A stretch of DNA of 64,000 bases, from positions 744,001 through 808,000 of the forward strand of contig NZ_CP053748.1 in assembly GCF_024400215.1 (NCBI RefSeq). The letters run 5' to 3'. The notes beneath the pieces are model-generated. The model was not told the origin of the DNA. It worked only from the letters and a program-made list of their open reading frames with translations, and ran no database searches. Position 1 is the first letter of the stretch, and every line of letters starts with the position of its first letter. The DNA comes from Massilia sp. erpn. GTDB lineage: Bacteria; Pseudomonadota; Gammaproteobacteria; Burkholderiales; Burkholderiaceae_D. Positions 26,524-35,538 of this stretch are shown in pieces. The translations under genes and the position numbers were made by a program.

Positions 26524-27714
26524 TCAGTGTGAGCCGGGTTCTTCTTCGTCTTCCTCATCCATCTGCATGCTCAGTTCGGCCGCGCCGCCGGCAGCGGCAG
26601 CGCCGCCTGGCTCCCTGCGGTCGCCGCGCAGCTTGATCTGCAGACGCAGGCCGTTGGCCGAGTCGGCGTTGCGCAACGCTTCTTCGTATGAGATGTAACC
26701 CTTATTATAGAGTTCGTACAGCGCCTGGTCGAAAGTGCACATGCCCAGCTCGCGCGATTTGTGCATGATTTCCTTGATGGTCTGGAAGCTGCCCTTGAAA
26801 ATCATCTCGGCAATCGTCGGCGTGTTGAGCAGGATTTCAATGGCGGCCTTGCGCCCTTTGCCGTCCTCGGTGCGGATCAGGCGCTGCGAGACGATGGCGC
26901 GCAGATTCGAGGACAGGTCCATCAGCAGCTGGTTGCGCCGCTCTTCCGGGAAGAAGTTGATGATGCGGTCCATGGTCTGGTTGGCGTTGTTCGCGTGCAG
27001 GGTGCCCAGGCAGAGGTGGCCTGTTTCGGCGAAGGCGATCGCATGCTCCATGGTTTCGGTGTCGCGGATTTCGCCGATCAGGATCACGTCCGGCGCCTGG
27101 CGCAAGGTGTTCTTCAGCGCGTTGTGCCAGCTGTGCGTGTCCACGCCCACTTCGCGGTGCGTCACCAGGCAGCCCTTGTTCTTGTGCACGTATTCGACCG
27201 GGTCTTCCACCGTGATGATGTGGCCGGCCGAGTGGCCGTTGCGGTAATCGATCATGGCTGCCAAGGTGGTCGATTTGCCGGAACCGGTGCCGCCCACCAC
27301 CAGCACCAGGCCGCGCTTGGTCATCACCACATCCTTCAGCACCTCGGGCAGGTCAAGCTTGTCGAAGTTCGGGATTTCGGAGGCGATGGTGCGGATCACC
27401 ATCGCCACATTCTGCTGCTGCACGAAGACGTTGACGCGAAAGCGGCACACGTCCGGCAGCGAGATGGCGAAGTTGCATTCGAGCTCGCTCTCGAACTCCT
27501 GGCGCTGCTTCTCGTTCATGATGGCGCAGGCCAGGGCGCGCGTCACCTCGCCGCTCAGGCGCTGCTGGCTGAGCGCCTTCATGGCGCCCTGGGATTTGAT
27601 GCTGGGCGGGAAGTCGGCCGAGATGAACAAGTCCGAACCGCCCACCTGGTGCATGGCTTTTAGCAGCTTGTGCATATATGCCTGTGCTTCTTCGTGGCCA
27701 AAAATCGACGACAT
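26524..27714 (-). CDS. PilT/PilU-family type IV pilus ATPase with acidic tail
   Basis: A 396-residue retraction-type ATPase. It has Walker A GGTGSGKSTT (about residue 131), the Asp box, ILIGEIRDTETMEHAIAFAE and HANNANQTMDRIINFFPEE. This is closer to PilU than PilT. The last 35 residues are Gly/Ala-rich and end in a strongly acidic run (MDEEDEEEPGSH), not typical of PilT or PilU. It is separate from the pilT-pilU pair at 32.7-34.9 kb, so this genome has at least three such ATPases. ATG 27714 fits homologues; the frame extends further upstream. Confidence 0.88.
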   Translation of the reverse strand: MSSIFGHEEAQAYMHKLLKAMHQVGGSDLFISADFPPSIKSQGAMKALSQQRLSGEVTRALACAIMNEKQRQEFESELECNFAISLPDVCRFRVNVFVQQQNVAMVIRTIASEIPNFDKLDLPEVLKDVVMTKRGLVLVVGGTGSGKSTTLAAMIDYRNGHSAGHIITVEDPVEYVHKNKGCLVTHREVGVDTHSWHNALKNTLRQAPDVILIGEIRDTETMEHAIAFAETGHLCLGTLHANNANQTMDRIINFFPEERRNQLLMDLSSNLRAIVSQRLIRTEDGKGRKAAIEILLNTPTIAEMIFKGSFQTIKEIMHKSRELGMCTFDQALYELYNKGYISYEEALRNADSANGLRLQIKLRGDRREPGGAAAAGGAAELSMQMDEEDEEEPGSH

Positions 27715-27817
27715 TGCAGTCTCCCCGGTTTGCCCCCGCATTTGCCCCACCATTATAGGCAGTGCATTCCGCTACAATAGGGTTTCTTCGCGGACTTGCC
27801 TGTGTTCAAATAAAATC

Positions 27818-28759
27818 ATGACACTGACCGAACTGAAATACATCGTAGCTGTTGCACGGGCAAAACATTTTGGACATGCCGCCGAGGCCTGCTTCGTTGC
27901 CCAGCCCACCCTCTCCGTCGCCATCAAGAAGCTCGAAGACGAGCTGGGCGTGGTGCTGTTTGAACGCGGCGGCGCCGAGATCTCGGTCACGCCGCTGGGC
28001 GCCCAGATCGTGGCCCAGGCCGAGCGCGTGCTGGAGCAGACGGCCGCCATCAAGGAGCTGGCCAAGCAGAACAAGGACCCGCTCTCCGGCCCGCTGCGCC
28101 TGGGCGTGATCTACACCATCGCGCCCTATCTGCTGCCGCCCCTGGTCAAGACCATGATCGCCAGCACGCCGCAGATGCCCCTGGTGCTGCAGGAAAATTT
28201 CACCGTGAAGCTGCTGGAAATGCTGCGCCAGGGCGAGCTCGACGCGGCCATCATGGCCCTGCCCCTGCCCGAACACGGCATGTCGCTGCAAGCCCTGTAC
28301 GACGAACCCTTCGTGGTCGCCATGCCGTCCCAGCACCCGTGGGCGGCGCGCAGCCGCATCCCGGCCGAGGACTTGAAGTCGGAAACCATGCTCTTGCTGG
28401 GCAACGGCCACTGCTTCCGCGACCAGGTGCTGGAAGTCTGCCCGGAAATGTCGCGCTATTCGGCGCCCGGCAACGGCATGCAGCGCACCTTCGAAGGCTC
28501 CTCGCTGGAAACCATCCGCCATATGGTGGCCAGCGGCATCGGCCTGACCGTGCTGCCGCGCGCCTCGGTGCAGGATATGGAGGGGCGCGACGGCATGCTG
28601 CAATTCCGCTATTTCGACAATCCCCAGCCGACGCGGCGCGTGGTCCTGGTGTGGCGCAAGAGCTTCACGCGCAAGGCCGCCATCGACGCCGTGTGCGAGG
28701 CCGTGGCCCAATGCCGGCTGCCGGGCGTGACGCCGGTAGCGAAAAGCGAAGCGCAGTAA
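27818..28759 (+). CDS. oxyR: Hydrogen peroxide sensor-regulator OxyR
   Basis: A 313-residue LysR-type regulator. The HTH lies at residues 1-60 ([35 protein letters not shown]). The redox pair is Cys199 in GNGHCFRDQ and Cys208 in LEVCPEMS, the same numbering and nine-residue spacing as E. coli OxyR, so it should form the regulatory disulfide. It is divergent from the pilus ATPase gene and followed by ubiA. The usual neighbour katG or ahpC is not here. Confidence 0.93.
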   Translation: MTLTELKYIVAVARAKHFGHAAEACFVAQPTLSVAIKKLEDELGVVLFERGGAEISVTPLGAQIVAQAERVLEQTAAIKELAKQNKDPLSGPLRLGVIYTIAPYLLPPLVKTMIASTPQMPLVLQENFTVKLLEMLRQGELDAAIMALPLPEHGMSLQALYDEPFVVAMPSQHPWAARSRIPAEDLKSETMLLLGNGHCFRDQVLEVCPEMSRYSAPGNGMQRTFEGSSLETIRHMVASGIGLTVLPRASVQDMEGRDGMLQFRYFDNPQPTRRVVLVWRKSFTRKAAIDAVCEAVAQCRLPGVTPVAKSEAQ

Positions 28760-28793
28760 AATAGTACATTCACGTACTAATTTCGAGCTTGCC

Positions 28794-29687
28794 GTGCACA
28801 TTTCCACCCCCGACCCTCGCCCCACTCCCCAACTGAGCCGCCTGGCCCTGTATGCCCGCCTGGTGCGGCTGGACAAGCCGATCGGCACCGTGCTGCTGCT
28901 GTGGCCCACCCTGGGCGCGCTGTGGATGGCAAATGGCGGCGCGCCGGCCTGGCAGCTGATCCTGATCTTCTCGGTCGGCACCCTCTTGATGCGTTCGGCC
29001 GGCGTGGCCGTCAACGATTATCTGGACCGCGATTTCGACCGCCATGTGAAGCGCACGGCCGAGCGCCCCATCACCAGCGGCCGCGTCAGCGGCAAGGAAG
29101 CCATCGGCATCGCCGTGCTGCTGGCGATTATTTCCTTTTGCCTGATCCTGCCGCTCAATCTGCTGGTCAAGCAGCTCAGCGTGGTGGCCCTGGGCATTGC
29201 CGTCACCTATCCCCTGTTCAAGCGCTTCTTCCCCGTGCCCCAGGCTTATCTGGGCGTGGCCTACGGCTTCGGCATTCCCATGGCCTTCGCCGCCATCCAG
29301 AACACGGTGCCGCCGATTGCCTGGCTGCTCCTGCTCAGCAATATCTTCTGGTCGGTGGCGTACGACACCGCCTACGCCATGGTCGACCGCGACGACGACC
29401 TGAAAATCGGCATCAAGACGTCGGCCATCACCTTTGGCCGCTACGATGTGGCGATGATCATGCTGTGCTACGCCGTCCACTTTGCCATCCAGCTGTTCTG
29501 CGGCTGGTATTTCGGCCTGGGCTGGCCCTTCCTGGCCGGCATGGCGGTGGCCATCGGCTTCTCCATTTACCACTACTTCCTGATCCGCGGCCGCGAGCGT
29601 GCGCCTTGCTTCTACGCCTTCCGCCACAATAACTACCTGGGCGCCGTGATTTTTGCCGGCATTGCGCTGGATTACGCCTTGCGCTGA
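28794..29687 (+). CDS. ubiA: 4-hydroxybenzoate octaprenyltransferase
   Basis: A 297-residue membrane prenyltransferase with about eight or nine helices. The two Asp-rich motifs are [15 protein letters not shown] (about residues 72-86) and [14 protein letters not shown] (about 199-212). It attaches the polyprenyl tail in ubiquinone synthesis. The start is GTG 28794, 34 bases after oxyR; the first 20 residues are polar. A co-transcript with oxyR is possible. Confidence 0.95.
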   Translation: MHISTPDPRPTPQLSRLALYARLVRLDKPIGTVLLLWPTLGALWMANGGAPAWQLILIFSVGTLLMRSAGVAVNDYLDRDFDRHVKRTAERPITSGRVSGKEAIGIAVLLAIISFCLILPLNLLVKQLSVVALGIAVTYPLFKRFFPVPQAYLGVAYGFGIPMAFAAIQNTVPPIAWLLLLSNIFWSVAYDTAYAMVDRDDDLKIGIKTSAITFGRYDVAMIMLCYAVHFAIQLFCGWYFGLGWPFLAGMAVAIGFSIYHYFLIRGRERAPCFYAFRHNNYLGAVIFAGIALDYALR

Positions 29688-29770
29688 CAGCATGATTGCT
29701 GAGGCGTAACGCAAATGGCGGGCTGCGGCCTATACTAGAGATTGCTTTCATTCACTCAGCGAGGCGAACC

Positions 29771-30145
29771 ATGGAACAGACCGTACAATCGACGAGCAAG
29801 AGCGGCACCAATGGCAGCGGCAACGGCATGAACCACCATGCGGACAGTGCCGAAGCGCGCGAAAAACTCATGACCGATCTGAAGCAGTCCATCCAGGACG
29901 CCGAACAGTGGCTGCGCAGCGCCAGCCTGGCCGGCGCCGCCGACCTGGGCCAGGTCAAGGCCAAGTTCGAGGACAGCCTGCGCACCGCCAAAATCGACCT
30001 GCTCAAGCTGGAAGACAGCGTGATCGCGCGCACCAAGATCGCGGCCAAGGCCACCGACAACTATGTGCACGACAATCCCTGGAAATCGGTGACGGTGGGT
30101 GCCACGGTGGGCCTGCTGCTGGGCGTGCTGATCGCGCGCCGCTAA
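29771..30145 (+). CDS. DUF883 (ElaB/YqjD-like) inner-membrane protein
   Basis: A 124-residue protein of the ElaB/YqjD/DUF883 family: a polar N-terminus, a long amphipathic helix (about residues 28-95), and a C-terminal membrane anchor with the signature DNPWKSVTVGATVGLLLGVL followed by IARR. Family members bind ribosomes at the membrane in stationary phase. It has its own GAGG-type ribosome-binding site and probably its own promoter. Confidence 0.92.
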   Translation: MEQTVQSTSKSGTNGSGNGMNHHADSAEAREKLMTDLKQSIQDAEQWLRSASLAGAADLGQVKAKFEDSLRTAKIDLLKLEDSVIARTKIAAKATDNYVHDNPWKSVTVGATVGLLLGVLIARR

Positions 30146-30170
30146 GCTTTTCGCCGATACACGGTGCGGC

Positions 30171-30965
30171 TCAAGGCCGCACCGGCTCGCCGATGCGGTA
30201 TTTCTGGCGCAGCTTCTGCACCAAACCCTGCTCGCGCTGCAGGAACTGGCTGAACTGCTCCACCACTTCCGGATGCTGCAAGGTCGACAGGCGGAAGTCC
30301 GAGCGCGTATGCGGCAGGGCCGGATCGAAAATCAGGCCGCCCGGCGTTTTCAATTCCTCGGCCAGCAAGTAGTTGGCCACATCCACATTCATATACACCA
30401 CGTCGATATGGTCGGCCAGTGCATGGCGCAATAGGCCGTCGAAGCTGTTGCTGGTGCTGATGGCGATGGCCTGGCTGTCGATGGCCTGGCGGTAGGGCCA
30501 GGGCGTAAAGCCGAGCACCGTGCCCATGCTGCGTACTTCGCTCAGCGGGCGGCCGCGGTGGCGCGGCAGCACCATGGCGCCCTCCTCGGTCGATACCACC
30601 ACATTGCTGTAGCTGAGCTTCAAGCCGTGGCGCAGGTCTTCGCGCCATTTGGGATGGTCGGGGTACTTGAAGTCGAGCGTACGCTCTTTCAGGAAGCGCG
30701 TGTACAGGCGGTTGATCGGCAGCGGCACGTATTCGAAGGCATAGCCTTGCTGGCTGGCGAACGCATCCAGCACATCGCGCGCAAAGCCGCGGTAGCGGTT
30801 GGCGCCGTCCACCGTGTGCAGCGGATAGTACTGCAGGTTCTCGACGCCGACCGTGAAGTTTTTGGCCGGCGCGGGGCTGCCGGCGGCGGCTGTGACGGAA
30901 ACGGCGGCCGCAGCCAGGACGCCAGCGCATAGCAGGCGGGCTTGCCACCGCAGCTTGATCGTCAT
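30171..30965 (-). CDS. Periplasmic solute-binding protein (SBP_bac_3-like)
   Basis: A 264-residue protein with a signal peptide (residues 1-27, ending AVSVTAAAGS) and a type 2 periplasmic-binding fold: NFTVGVENLQYYPLHTVDG at the start, RYRGFARDVLDAFASQQGY, and AHE-free ligand-binding lobes. No permease or ATPase gene is adjacent, so it may act as a sensor or an orphan binding protein. The ligand cannot be told from the sequence. The ATG at 30965 gives the proper signal peptide. Confidence 0.8.
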   Translation of the reverse strand: MTIKLRWQARLLCAGVLAAAAVSVTAAAGSPAPAKNFTVGVENLQYYPLHTVDGANRYRGFARDVLDAFASQQGYAFEYVPLPINRLYTRFLKERTLDFKYPDHPKWREDLRHGLKLSYSNVVVSTEEGAMVLPRHRGRPLSEVRSMGTVLGFTPWPYRQAIDSQAIAISTSNSFDGLLRHALADHIDVVYMNVDVANYLLAEELKTPGGLIFDPALPHTRSDFRLSTLQHPEVVEQFSQFLQREQGLVQKLRQKYRIGEPVRP

Positions 30966-31069
30966 CGCTCCCCCAGCAGGCTGCCGCCCCATGGCGGCCG
31001 GCGTTCAGCATACCCAAAAGCTTGCATAAATGCCAGCATTCAATCGCCGCCGCCGCGTGCCGGGCCGCT

Positions 31070-31906
31070 TCAGTGCTGCGCGCCCAGCTCCTCACCCAGC
31101 TGCTTGCCGCGTGCCGCGGCGGCGCGCATGGCGGCGCCGATGGCGGCTTTGACGCCGCTCTGTTCCATGCTGCTCAAGGCGGCATAGGTGGTGCCGCCTT
31201 TCGAGGTGACGCGCTCGCGCAGCACCGACACCGGTTCGTCCGATTGCAGCGCCAGCTGGGCCGCGCCGGCGAAGGTGGCCAGCGCCAGCTCGCGGCCCTG
31301 CGCGGCCGTCAGGCCCAGCTCCTCGGCCGCCTCCTGCATCGCCTCGATGAAGTAGAAGACATAGGCCGGACCGCTGCCCGACACCGCCGTGACCGGATCA
31401 ATCAGCTCTTCCTTGTCCACCCATACCGTGGCGCCGACGGCGCGCATGATATGGTCGGCCGCGTCGCGCTGCTGGGCCGTGACGCCGGGCGCCGCCACCA
31501 TGCCCGTCACGCCCTGGCCGATCAGGGCCGGCGTATTCGGCATGGTGCGCACAATCGCCGCGTAGCCGCCCAGCCAGCGCGCCAGGTCGGCGCTGCGGAT
31601 GCCGGCCGCGATCGACAGCAGCAGTGGCTGGCGGCCCGCCTCCTGCGCCAGGTCGAGCAGGGGCTTGAGCTGGCTGGCCACTGCGCGCATGCTTTGCGGC
31701 TTGACCGCCAAGACGATCACCTCGGCCGCCGGCACGCGCTCATCGAGCTCGGTCGCGGCCGACACGCCATGCGCCGTAAACAGCTTGTCCAGCGCGGCCG
31801 GATTGGGATCGACCACATGGATGTTCCCACCCGGCGCCAGCTTGCCCGCCAGTCCGGCAATCAGGGCGGAAGCCATATTGCCGCCGCCGATAAATGCAAT
31901 CTTCAT
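31070..31906 (-). CDS. proC: Pyrroline-5-carboxylate reductase
   Basis: A 278-residue NAD(P)H-dependent reductase for the last step of proline synthesis. The Rossmann start is MKIAFIGGGNMASALIAGL, and the C-terminal VTSKGGTTYAALSSME is the P5CR signature. AVSGSGPAYVFYFIEAM is the dimer and substrate region. Its start overlaps the stop of yggS by four bases, a pairing common in proteobacteria. Confidence 0.96.
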   Translation of the reverse strand: MKIAFIGGGNMASALIAGLAGKLAPGGNIHVVDPNPAALDKLFTAHGVSAATELDERVPAAEVIVLAVKPQSMRAVASQLKPLLDLAQEAGRQPLLLSIAAGIRSADLARWLGGYAAIVRTMPNTPALIGQGVTGMVAAPGVTAQQRDAADHIMRAVGATVWVDKEELIDPVTAVSGSGPAYVFYFIEAMQEAAEELGLTAAQGRELALATFAGAAQLALQSDEPVSVLRERVTSKGGTTYAALSSMEQSGVKAAIGAAMRAAAARGKQLGEELGAQH

Positions 31907-32631
31907 TGTTCTTCCTTGTTGTAGTGGCGCGCGCCGAAAATCGCACTGCCGACGCGCACGATGGTGGCGCCTTCCACGATGGCGGCCCGCATATCGGCCG
32001 ACATGCCCATCGACAGTGTATCGAGTTCCAGCCCATCGGCGCGCAAGCTATCGAACAGCCGGCGCAGCGCGGCAAAGGCGGCGCGCTGGCGCGCGAAATC
32101 GTCTTCCGGTTCGGGAATCGCCATCAGGCCGCGCAGGCGCAGATGCGGCAGGTTCACGACCTGGCGCGCCAGCGCCGCCACCTCATGCGGCGCCACGCCG
32201 CTTTTGCTGGCTTCGCCGCTGATATTGACTTGCAGGCAGATGTTGAGCGGCCCGCGCTCCGGCGGGCGCTGTTCCGACAGGCGCTGCGCGATCTTCTCGC
32301 GCTCGACCGTATGCACCCAGTCGAAGTGGCTGGCGATGGGGCGCGTCTTATTGCTCTGGATCGGGCCGATGAAATGCCACTCCAGCGCCGCATCGGCCAA
32401 ACCCAGGCTGGGCAAGGCCTGCGCCACGGCCGCGACCTTGTCCACGCCTTCCTGCACATAGTTCTCGCCGAAGGCGCGCTGGCCGGCCTGGGCGGCTTGC
32501 AGCACCGCATCCGCACCGAAGGTCTTGGAGACCGCCAGCAATTGCACGCTGTCCGGCGCCCGCCCCGCCTCACGCGCGGCGGCAACAATGTTCTCGGTAA
32601 CGGCTTGCAAGTTCTGGGCGATTGTGGACAT
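31903..32631 (-). CDS. yggS: YggS/PROSC-family PLP-binding protein
   Basis: A 242-residue single-domain PLP protein with TIM-barrel fold. AVSKTFGADAVLQAAQAGQ holds the PLP lysine (about residue 35) and FGENYVQE follows; LRLRGLMAIPEPEDD and LSMGMSADMRAAIVEGAT are later signatures. YggS controls PLP levels and is often coupled with proC, as here. ATG 32631 aligns with homologues; an upstream in-frame ATG at 32676 lacks support. Confidence 0.95.
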   Translation of the reverse strand: MSTIAQNLQAVTENIVAAAREAGRAPDSVQLLAVSKTFGADAVLQAAQAGQRAFGENYVQEGVDKVAAVAQALPSLGLADAALEWHFIGPIQSNKTRPIASHFDWVHTVEREKIAQRLSEQRPPERGPLNICLQVNISGEASKSGVAPHEVAALARQVVNLPHLRLRGLMAIPEPEDDFARQRAAFAALRRLFDSLRADGLELDTLSMGMSADMRAAIVEGATIVRVGSAIFGARHYNKEEQ

Positions 32632-32706
32632 AATCAAATGGGCTGGTTCAGGGTAGCGGATCAGGCAGCGCGGCAAACGCCATCTTTTCAGGCACAGGGA
32701 TTATAA

Positions 32707-33750
32707 ATGGACATCTCCGAACTTCTCGCATTCTCCGTCAAGAACAAGGCATCGGACCTGCACCTCTCGGCCGGTCTGCCGCCGATGATACGGGTGCATG
32801 GCGATGTACGGCGCATCAACCTGCCGCCGCTGGAGCACAAGGACGTGCACGGCATGATCTATGACATCATGAACGACGGCCAGCGCAAGGCGTATGAGGA
32901 GATGCTCGAATGCGACTTCTCCTTCGCCATACCGGGCCTGGCGCGCTTCCGCGTCAACGCCTACAACCAGGAGCGCGGCGCCTCGGCCGTGCTGCGCACG
33001 ATCCCGTCCAAGATCCTGTCGCTGGAAGAACTCAACGCGCCGCGCATCTTCGCCGAATTCGCGCTCAGGCCGCGCGGCCTGGTGCTGGTGACGGGGCCGA
33101 CCGGTTCCGGCAAATCGACCACGCTGGCAGCCATGATCAACCACCTCAACGAAAATGAGTATGGCCACATCCTGACCATCGAAGACCCGATCGAGTTCGT
33201 GCACGAATCGAAGAAATGCCTGATCAACCAGCGCGAAGTGGGGCCGCACACCCTGTCCTTCAACAACGCGCTGCGCTCGGCGCTGCGCGAAGATCCGGAC
33301 GCCATCCTGGTGGGCGAGCTGCGCGACCTGGAAACCATCCGCCTGGCGCTGTCGGCCGCCGAAACCGGCCACCTGGTGTTCGGCACCCTGCACACCTCGT
33401 CGGCCGCCAAGACCATCGACCGTATCGTCGACGTCTTCCCGGCCGAGGAAAAGGAAATGGTGCGCGCCATGCTGTCCGAATCGCTGCAGGCGGTGATCTC
33501 GCAGACCCTGCTGAAAACCAAGGACGGCTCGGGCCGCGTGGCGGCGCACGAGATCATGGTCGGCACGCCCGCCATCCGCAACCTGATCCGCGAAGCCAAG
33601 ATCGCGCAGATGTATTCGGCCATCCAGACCGGCAGCAATGTGGGCATGCAGACGCTGGACCAGAACCTTACGGACCTGGTGCGGCGCAATGTTATTTCGG
33701 CCGCCGCCGCGCGTTCGGCCGCCAAGATTCCGGAAAACTTCCCCGGCTAA
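32707..33750 (+). CDS. pilT: Type IV pilus retraction ATPase PilT
   Basis: A 347-residue hexameric ATPase. It starts MDISELLAFSVKNKASDLHL, has Walker A GPTGSGKSTT (about residue 135), Walker B ILVGELRDLETIRLALSAAE, HTSSAAKTIDRIVDVFP and the PilT-specific AIRNLIREAKIAQM near residue 292. It drives pilus retraction for twitching. It is divergent from yggS and followed 27 bases later by pilU. Confidence 0.97.
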   Translation: MDISELLAFSVKNKASDLHLSAGLPPMIRVHGDVRRINLPPLEHKDVHGMIYDIMNDGQRKAYEEMLECDFSFAIPGLARFRVNAYNQERGASAVLRTIPSKILSLEELNAPRIFAEFALRPRGLVLVTGPTGSGKSTTLAAMINHLNENEYGHILTIEDPIEFVHESKKCLINQREVGPHTLSFNNALRSALREDPDAILVGELRDLETIRLALSAAETGHLVFGTLHTSSAAKTIDRIVDVFPAEEKEMVRAMLSESLQAVISQTLLKTKDGSGRVAAHEIMVGTPAIRNLIREAKIAQMYSAIQTGSNVGMQTLDQNLTDLVRRNVISAAAARSAAKIPENFPG

Positions 33751-33777
33751 GCAATCCAGTAAAGGCAGAGACGCACC

Positions 33778-34914
33778 ATGGAACGCGACCAGGCATCCAA
33801 ATTCATGTTCGACCTGCTGCGCCTGATGGTCAGCAAAAAAGGCTCGGACCTGTTCATCACGGCCGGCTTCCCGCCCGCCATCAAGATCGACGGCAAGCTC
33901 ACGCCGGTCTCCAACCAGGTGCTGACCCCGGCCCACACGGCCGACCTGGCGCGCTCGATCATGAACGACAAGCAGACCGCCAGCTTCGAGCAGACCAAGG
34001 AAGCCAACTTCGCCATCAGCCCCGCCGATCTGGGGCGCTTCCGCGTTTCGGCCTTTGTGCAGATGAGTTCCGTCGGCATGGTGCTGCGCACGATCAATAG
34101 CGCCATCCCCAAGCTGGAAGACCTGGGCCTGCCCGAGGTGCTGAAGGAGATCATCATGGCCAAGCGTGGCCTGGTGATCATGGTGGGCGCCACCGGTTCC
34201 GGCAAATCGACCACGCTGGCGGCCATGGTGGGCTACCGCAACGAGAACAGCCACGGCCACATCATCACCATTGAAGACCCGGTGGAATTCGTCCACCCGC
34301 ACAAGAACTGCATCATCACCCAGCGCGAAGTCGGCGTGGATACCGAGGACTGGGAAGTAGCGCTGAAAAACACCCTGCGCCAGGCGCCGGACGTGATCCA
34401 GATCGGCGAGATCCGCGACCGCCAGACCATGGACCACGCCATCGCCTTCGCCGAAACCGGCCACCTGTGCCTGGCCACGCTGCACGCCAACAGCGCCAAC
34501 CAGGCGCTCGACCGCATCATCAACTTCTTCCCCGAGGAGCGCCGCCAGCAGCTGCTGATGGACCTGTCGCTGAATCTGAAAGGCATGATCTCGCAGCGCC
34601 TGATTCCGCTCAAGGAAGCCAAGGGGCGCGCCGTCGCCATCGAGATCATGCTCAATTCGCCGCTGATCTCGGACCTGATCTTCAAGGGCCAGGTGCATGA
34701 GATCAAGGAGCTGATGAAGAAATCGCGCGAATTGGGCATGCAGACTTTCGACCAGTCCCTGTTCGACCTGCACGAAGCCGACAAGATCAGCTACGAGGAC
34801 GCGCTGCGCAACGCCGACTCGGTCAACGACCTGCGCCTGACCATCAAGCTGGAAGGCAAGGCCGCCAAGACGCGCGACCTGTCGGCCGGCACCGAACACC
34901 TGGGGATCATCTGA
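33778..34914 (+). CDS. pilU: PilT-dependent retraction ATPase PilU
   Basis: A 378-residue PilT paralogue. Walker A is GATGSGKSTT (about residue 139), Walker B QIGEIRDRQTMDHAIAFAE, with HANSANQALDRIINFFPEE. PilU assists PilT under load. The stop overlaps the next gene's start by one base (TGATG), so the glutathione peroxidase is translationally coupled. Confidence 0.96.
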   Translation: MERDQASKFMFDLLRLMVSKKGSDLFITAGFPPAIKIDGKLTPVSNQVLTPAHTADLARSIMNDKQTASFEQTKEANFAISPADLGRFRVSAFVQMSSVGMVLRTINSAIPKLEDLGLPEVLKEIIMAKRGLVIMVGATGSGKSTTLAAMVGYRNENSHGHIITIEDPVEFVHPHKNCIITQREVGVDTEDWEVALKNTLRQAPDVIQIGEIRDRQTMDHAIAFAETGHLCLATLHANSANQALDRIINFFPEERRQQLLMDLSLNLKGMISQRLIPLKEAKGRAVAIEIMLNSPLISDLIFKGQVHEIKELMKKSRELGMQTFDQSLFDLHEADKISYEDALRNADSVNDLRLTIKLEGKAAKTRDLSAGTEHLGII

Positions 34915-35399
34915 TGACCACCGTCTTCGACTTCCAGGCCGAGAGCCTGTCCGGCCAGAAGGTCGACCTGGCCCAGTACCGCGGCAAGGTGCTGCTGATC
35001 GTGAACACGGCCAGCAAATGCGGCTTCACGCCGCAGTACGAAGGCCTGGAGGCGCTCTACCGCCAGTTCCAGGAACGCGGCGTGGTGGTGCTGGGCTTCC
35101 CCTGCAACCAGTTCCTGCAGCAGGAGCCGGGGACTGCGGACGATATCGCCGCCTTCTGCACCCTGAACTATGGCGTCAGCTTTCCCCTGTTCGCGCGCAT
35201 CGACGTCAATGGCGAGCATGCCCATCCCCTGTTCCAGCACCTGAAGAAAACCGCGCCCGGCCTGCTCGGCACGGAAGCGATCAAATGGAATTTCACCAAA
35301 TTCCTGATCCGCAAGGATGGCAGCGTCTACGAGCGCTATGCGCCGGCCACCAAGCCGGCCGAGATTTTGCCCGACGTCGAAAAGCTGCTGGCTGAATAA
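34914..35399 (+). CDS. Glutathione peroxidase-like thiol peroxidase
   Basis: A 161-residue cytoplasmic GPx-family peroxidase. The catalytic Cys36 is in NTASKCGFTPQY, with the other active-site residues in GFPCNQF (Gln) and IKWNFTKFLI (Trp, Asn). The second cysteine in FPCNQF, typical for thioredoxin-dependent forms, is present. It reduces peroxides. Coupling to pilU is unusual by function and may just reflect compact gene order. Confidence 0.93.
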   Translation: MTTVFDFQAESLSGQKVDLAQYRGKVLLIVNTASKCGFTPQYEGLEALYRQFQERGVVVLGFPCNQFLQQEPGTADDIAAFCTLNYGVSFPLFARIDVNGEHAHPLFQHLKKTAPGLLGTEAIKWNFTKFLIRKDGSVYERYAPATKPAEILPDVEKLLAE

Positions 35400-35538
35400 A
35401 CTTCGGCAATCGGCCCACTATCCGCATCTAAACAGGAGTAAGTCTCATTTCGCCGATAATGAAATCGTTTTCATTTCTCTTGTGCATTTAAATAGCTTTC
35501 AGAGTAATAATTAAAAAAAACTACTCGATCGTTTAACA

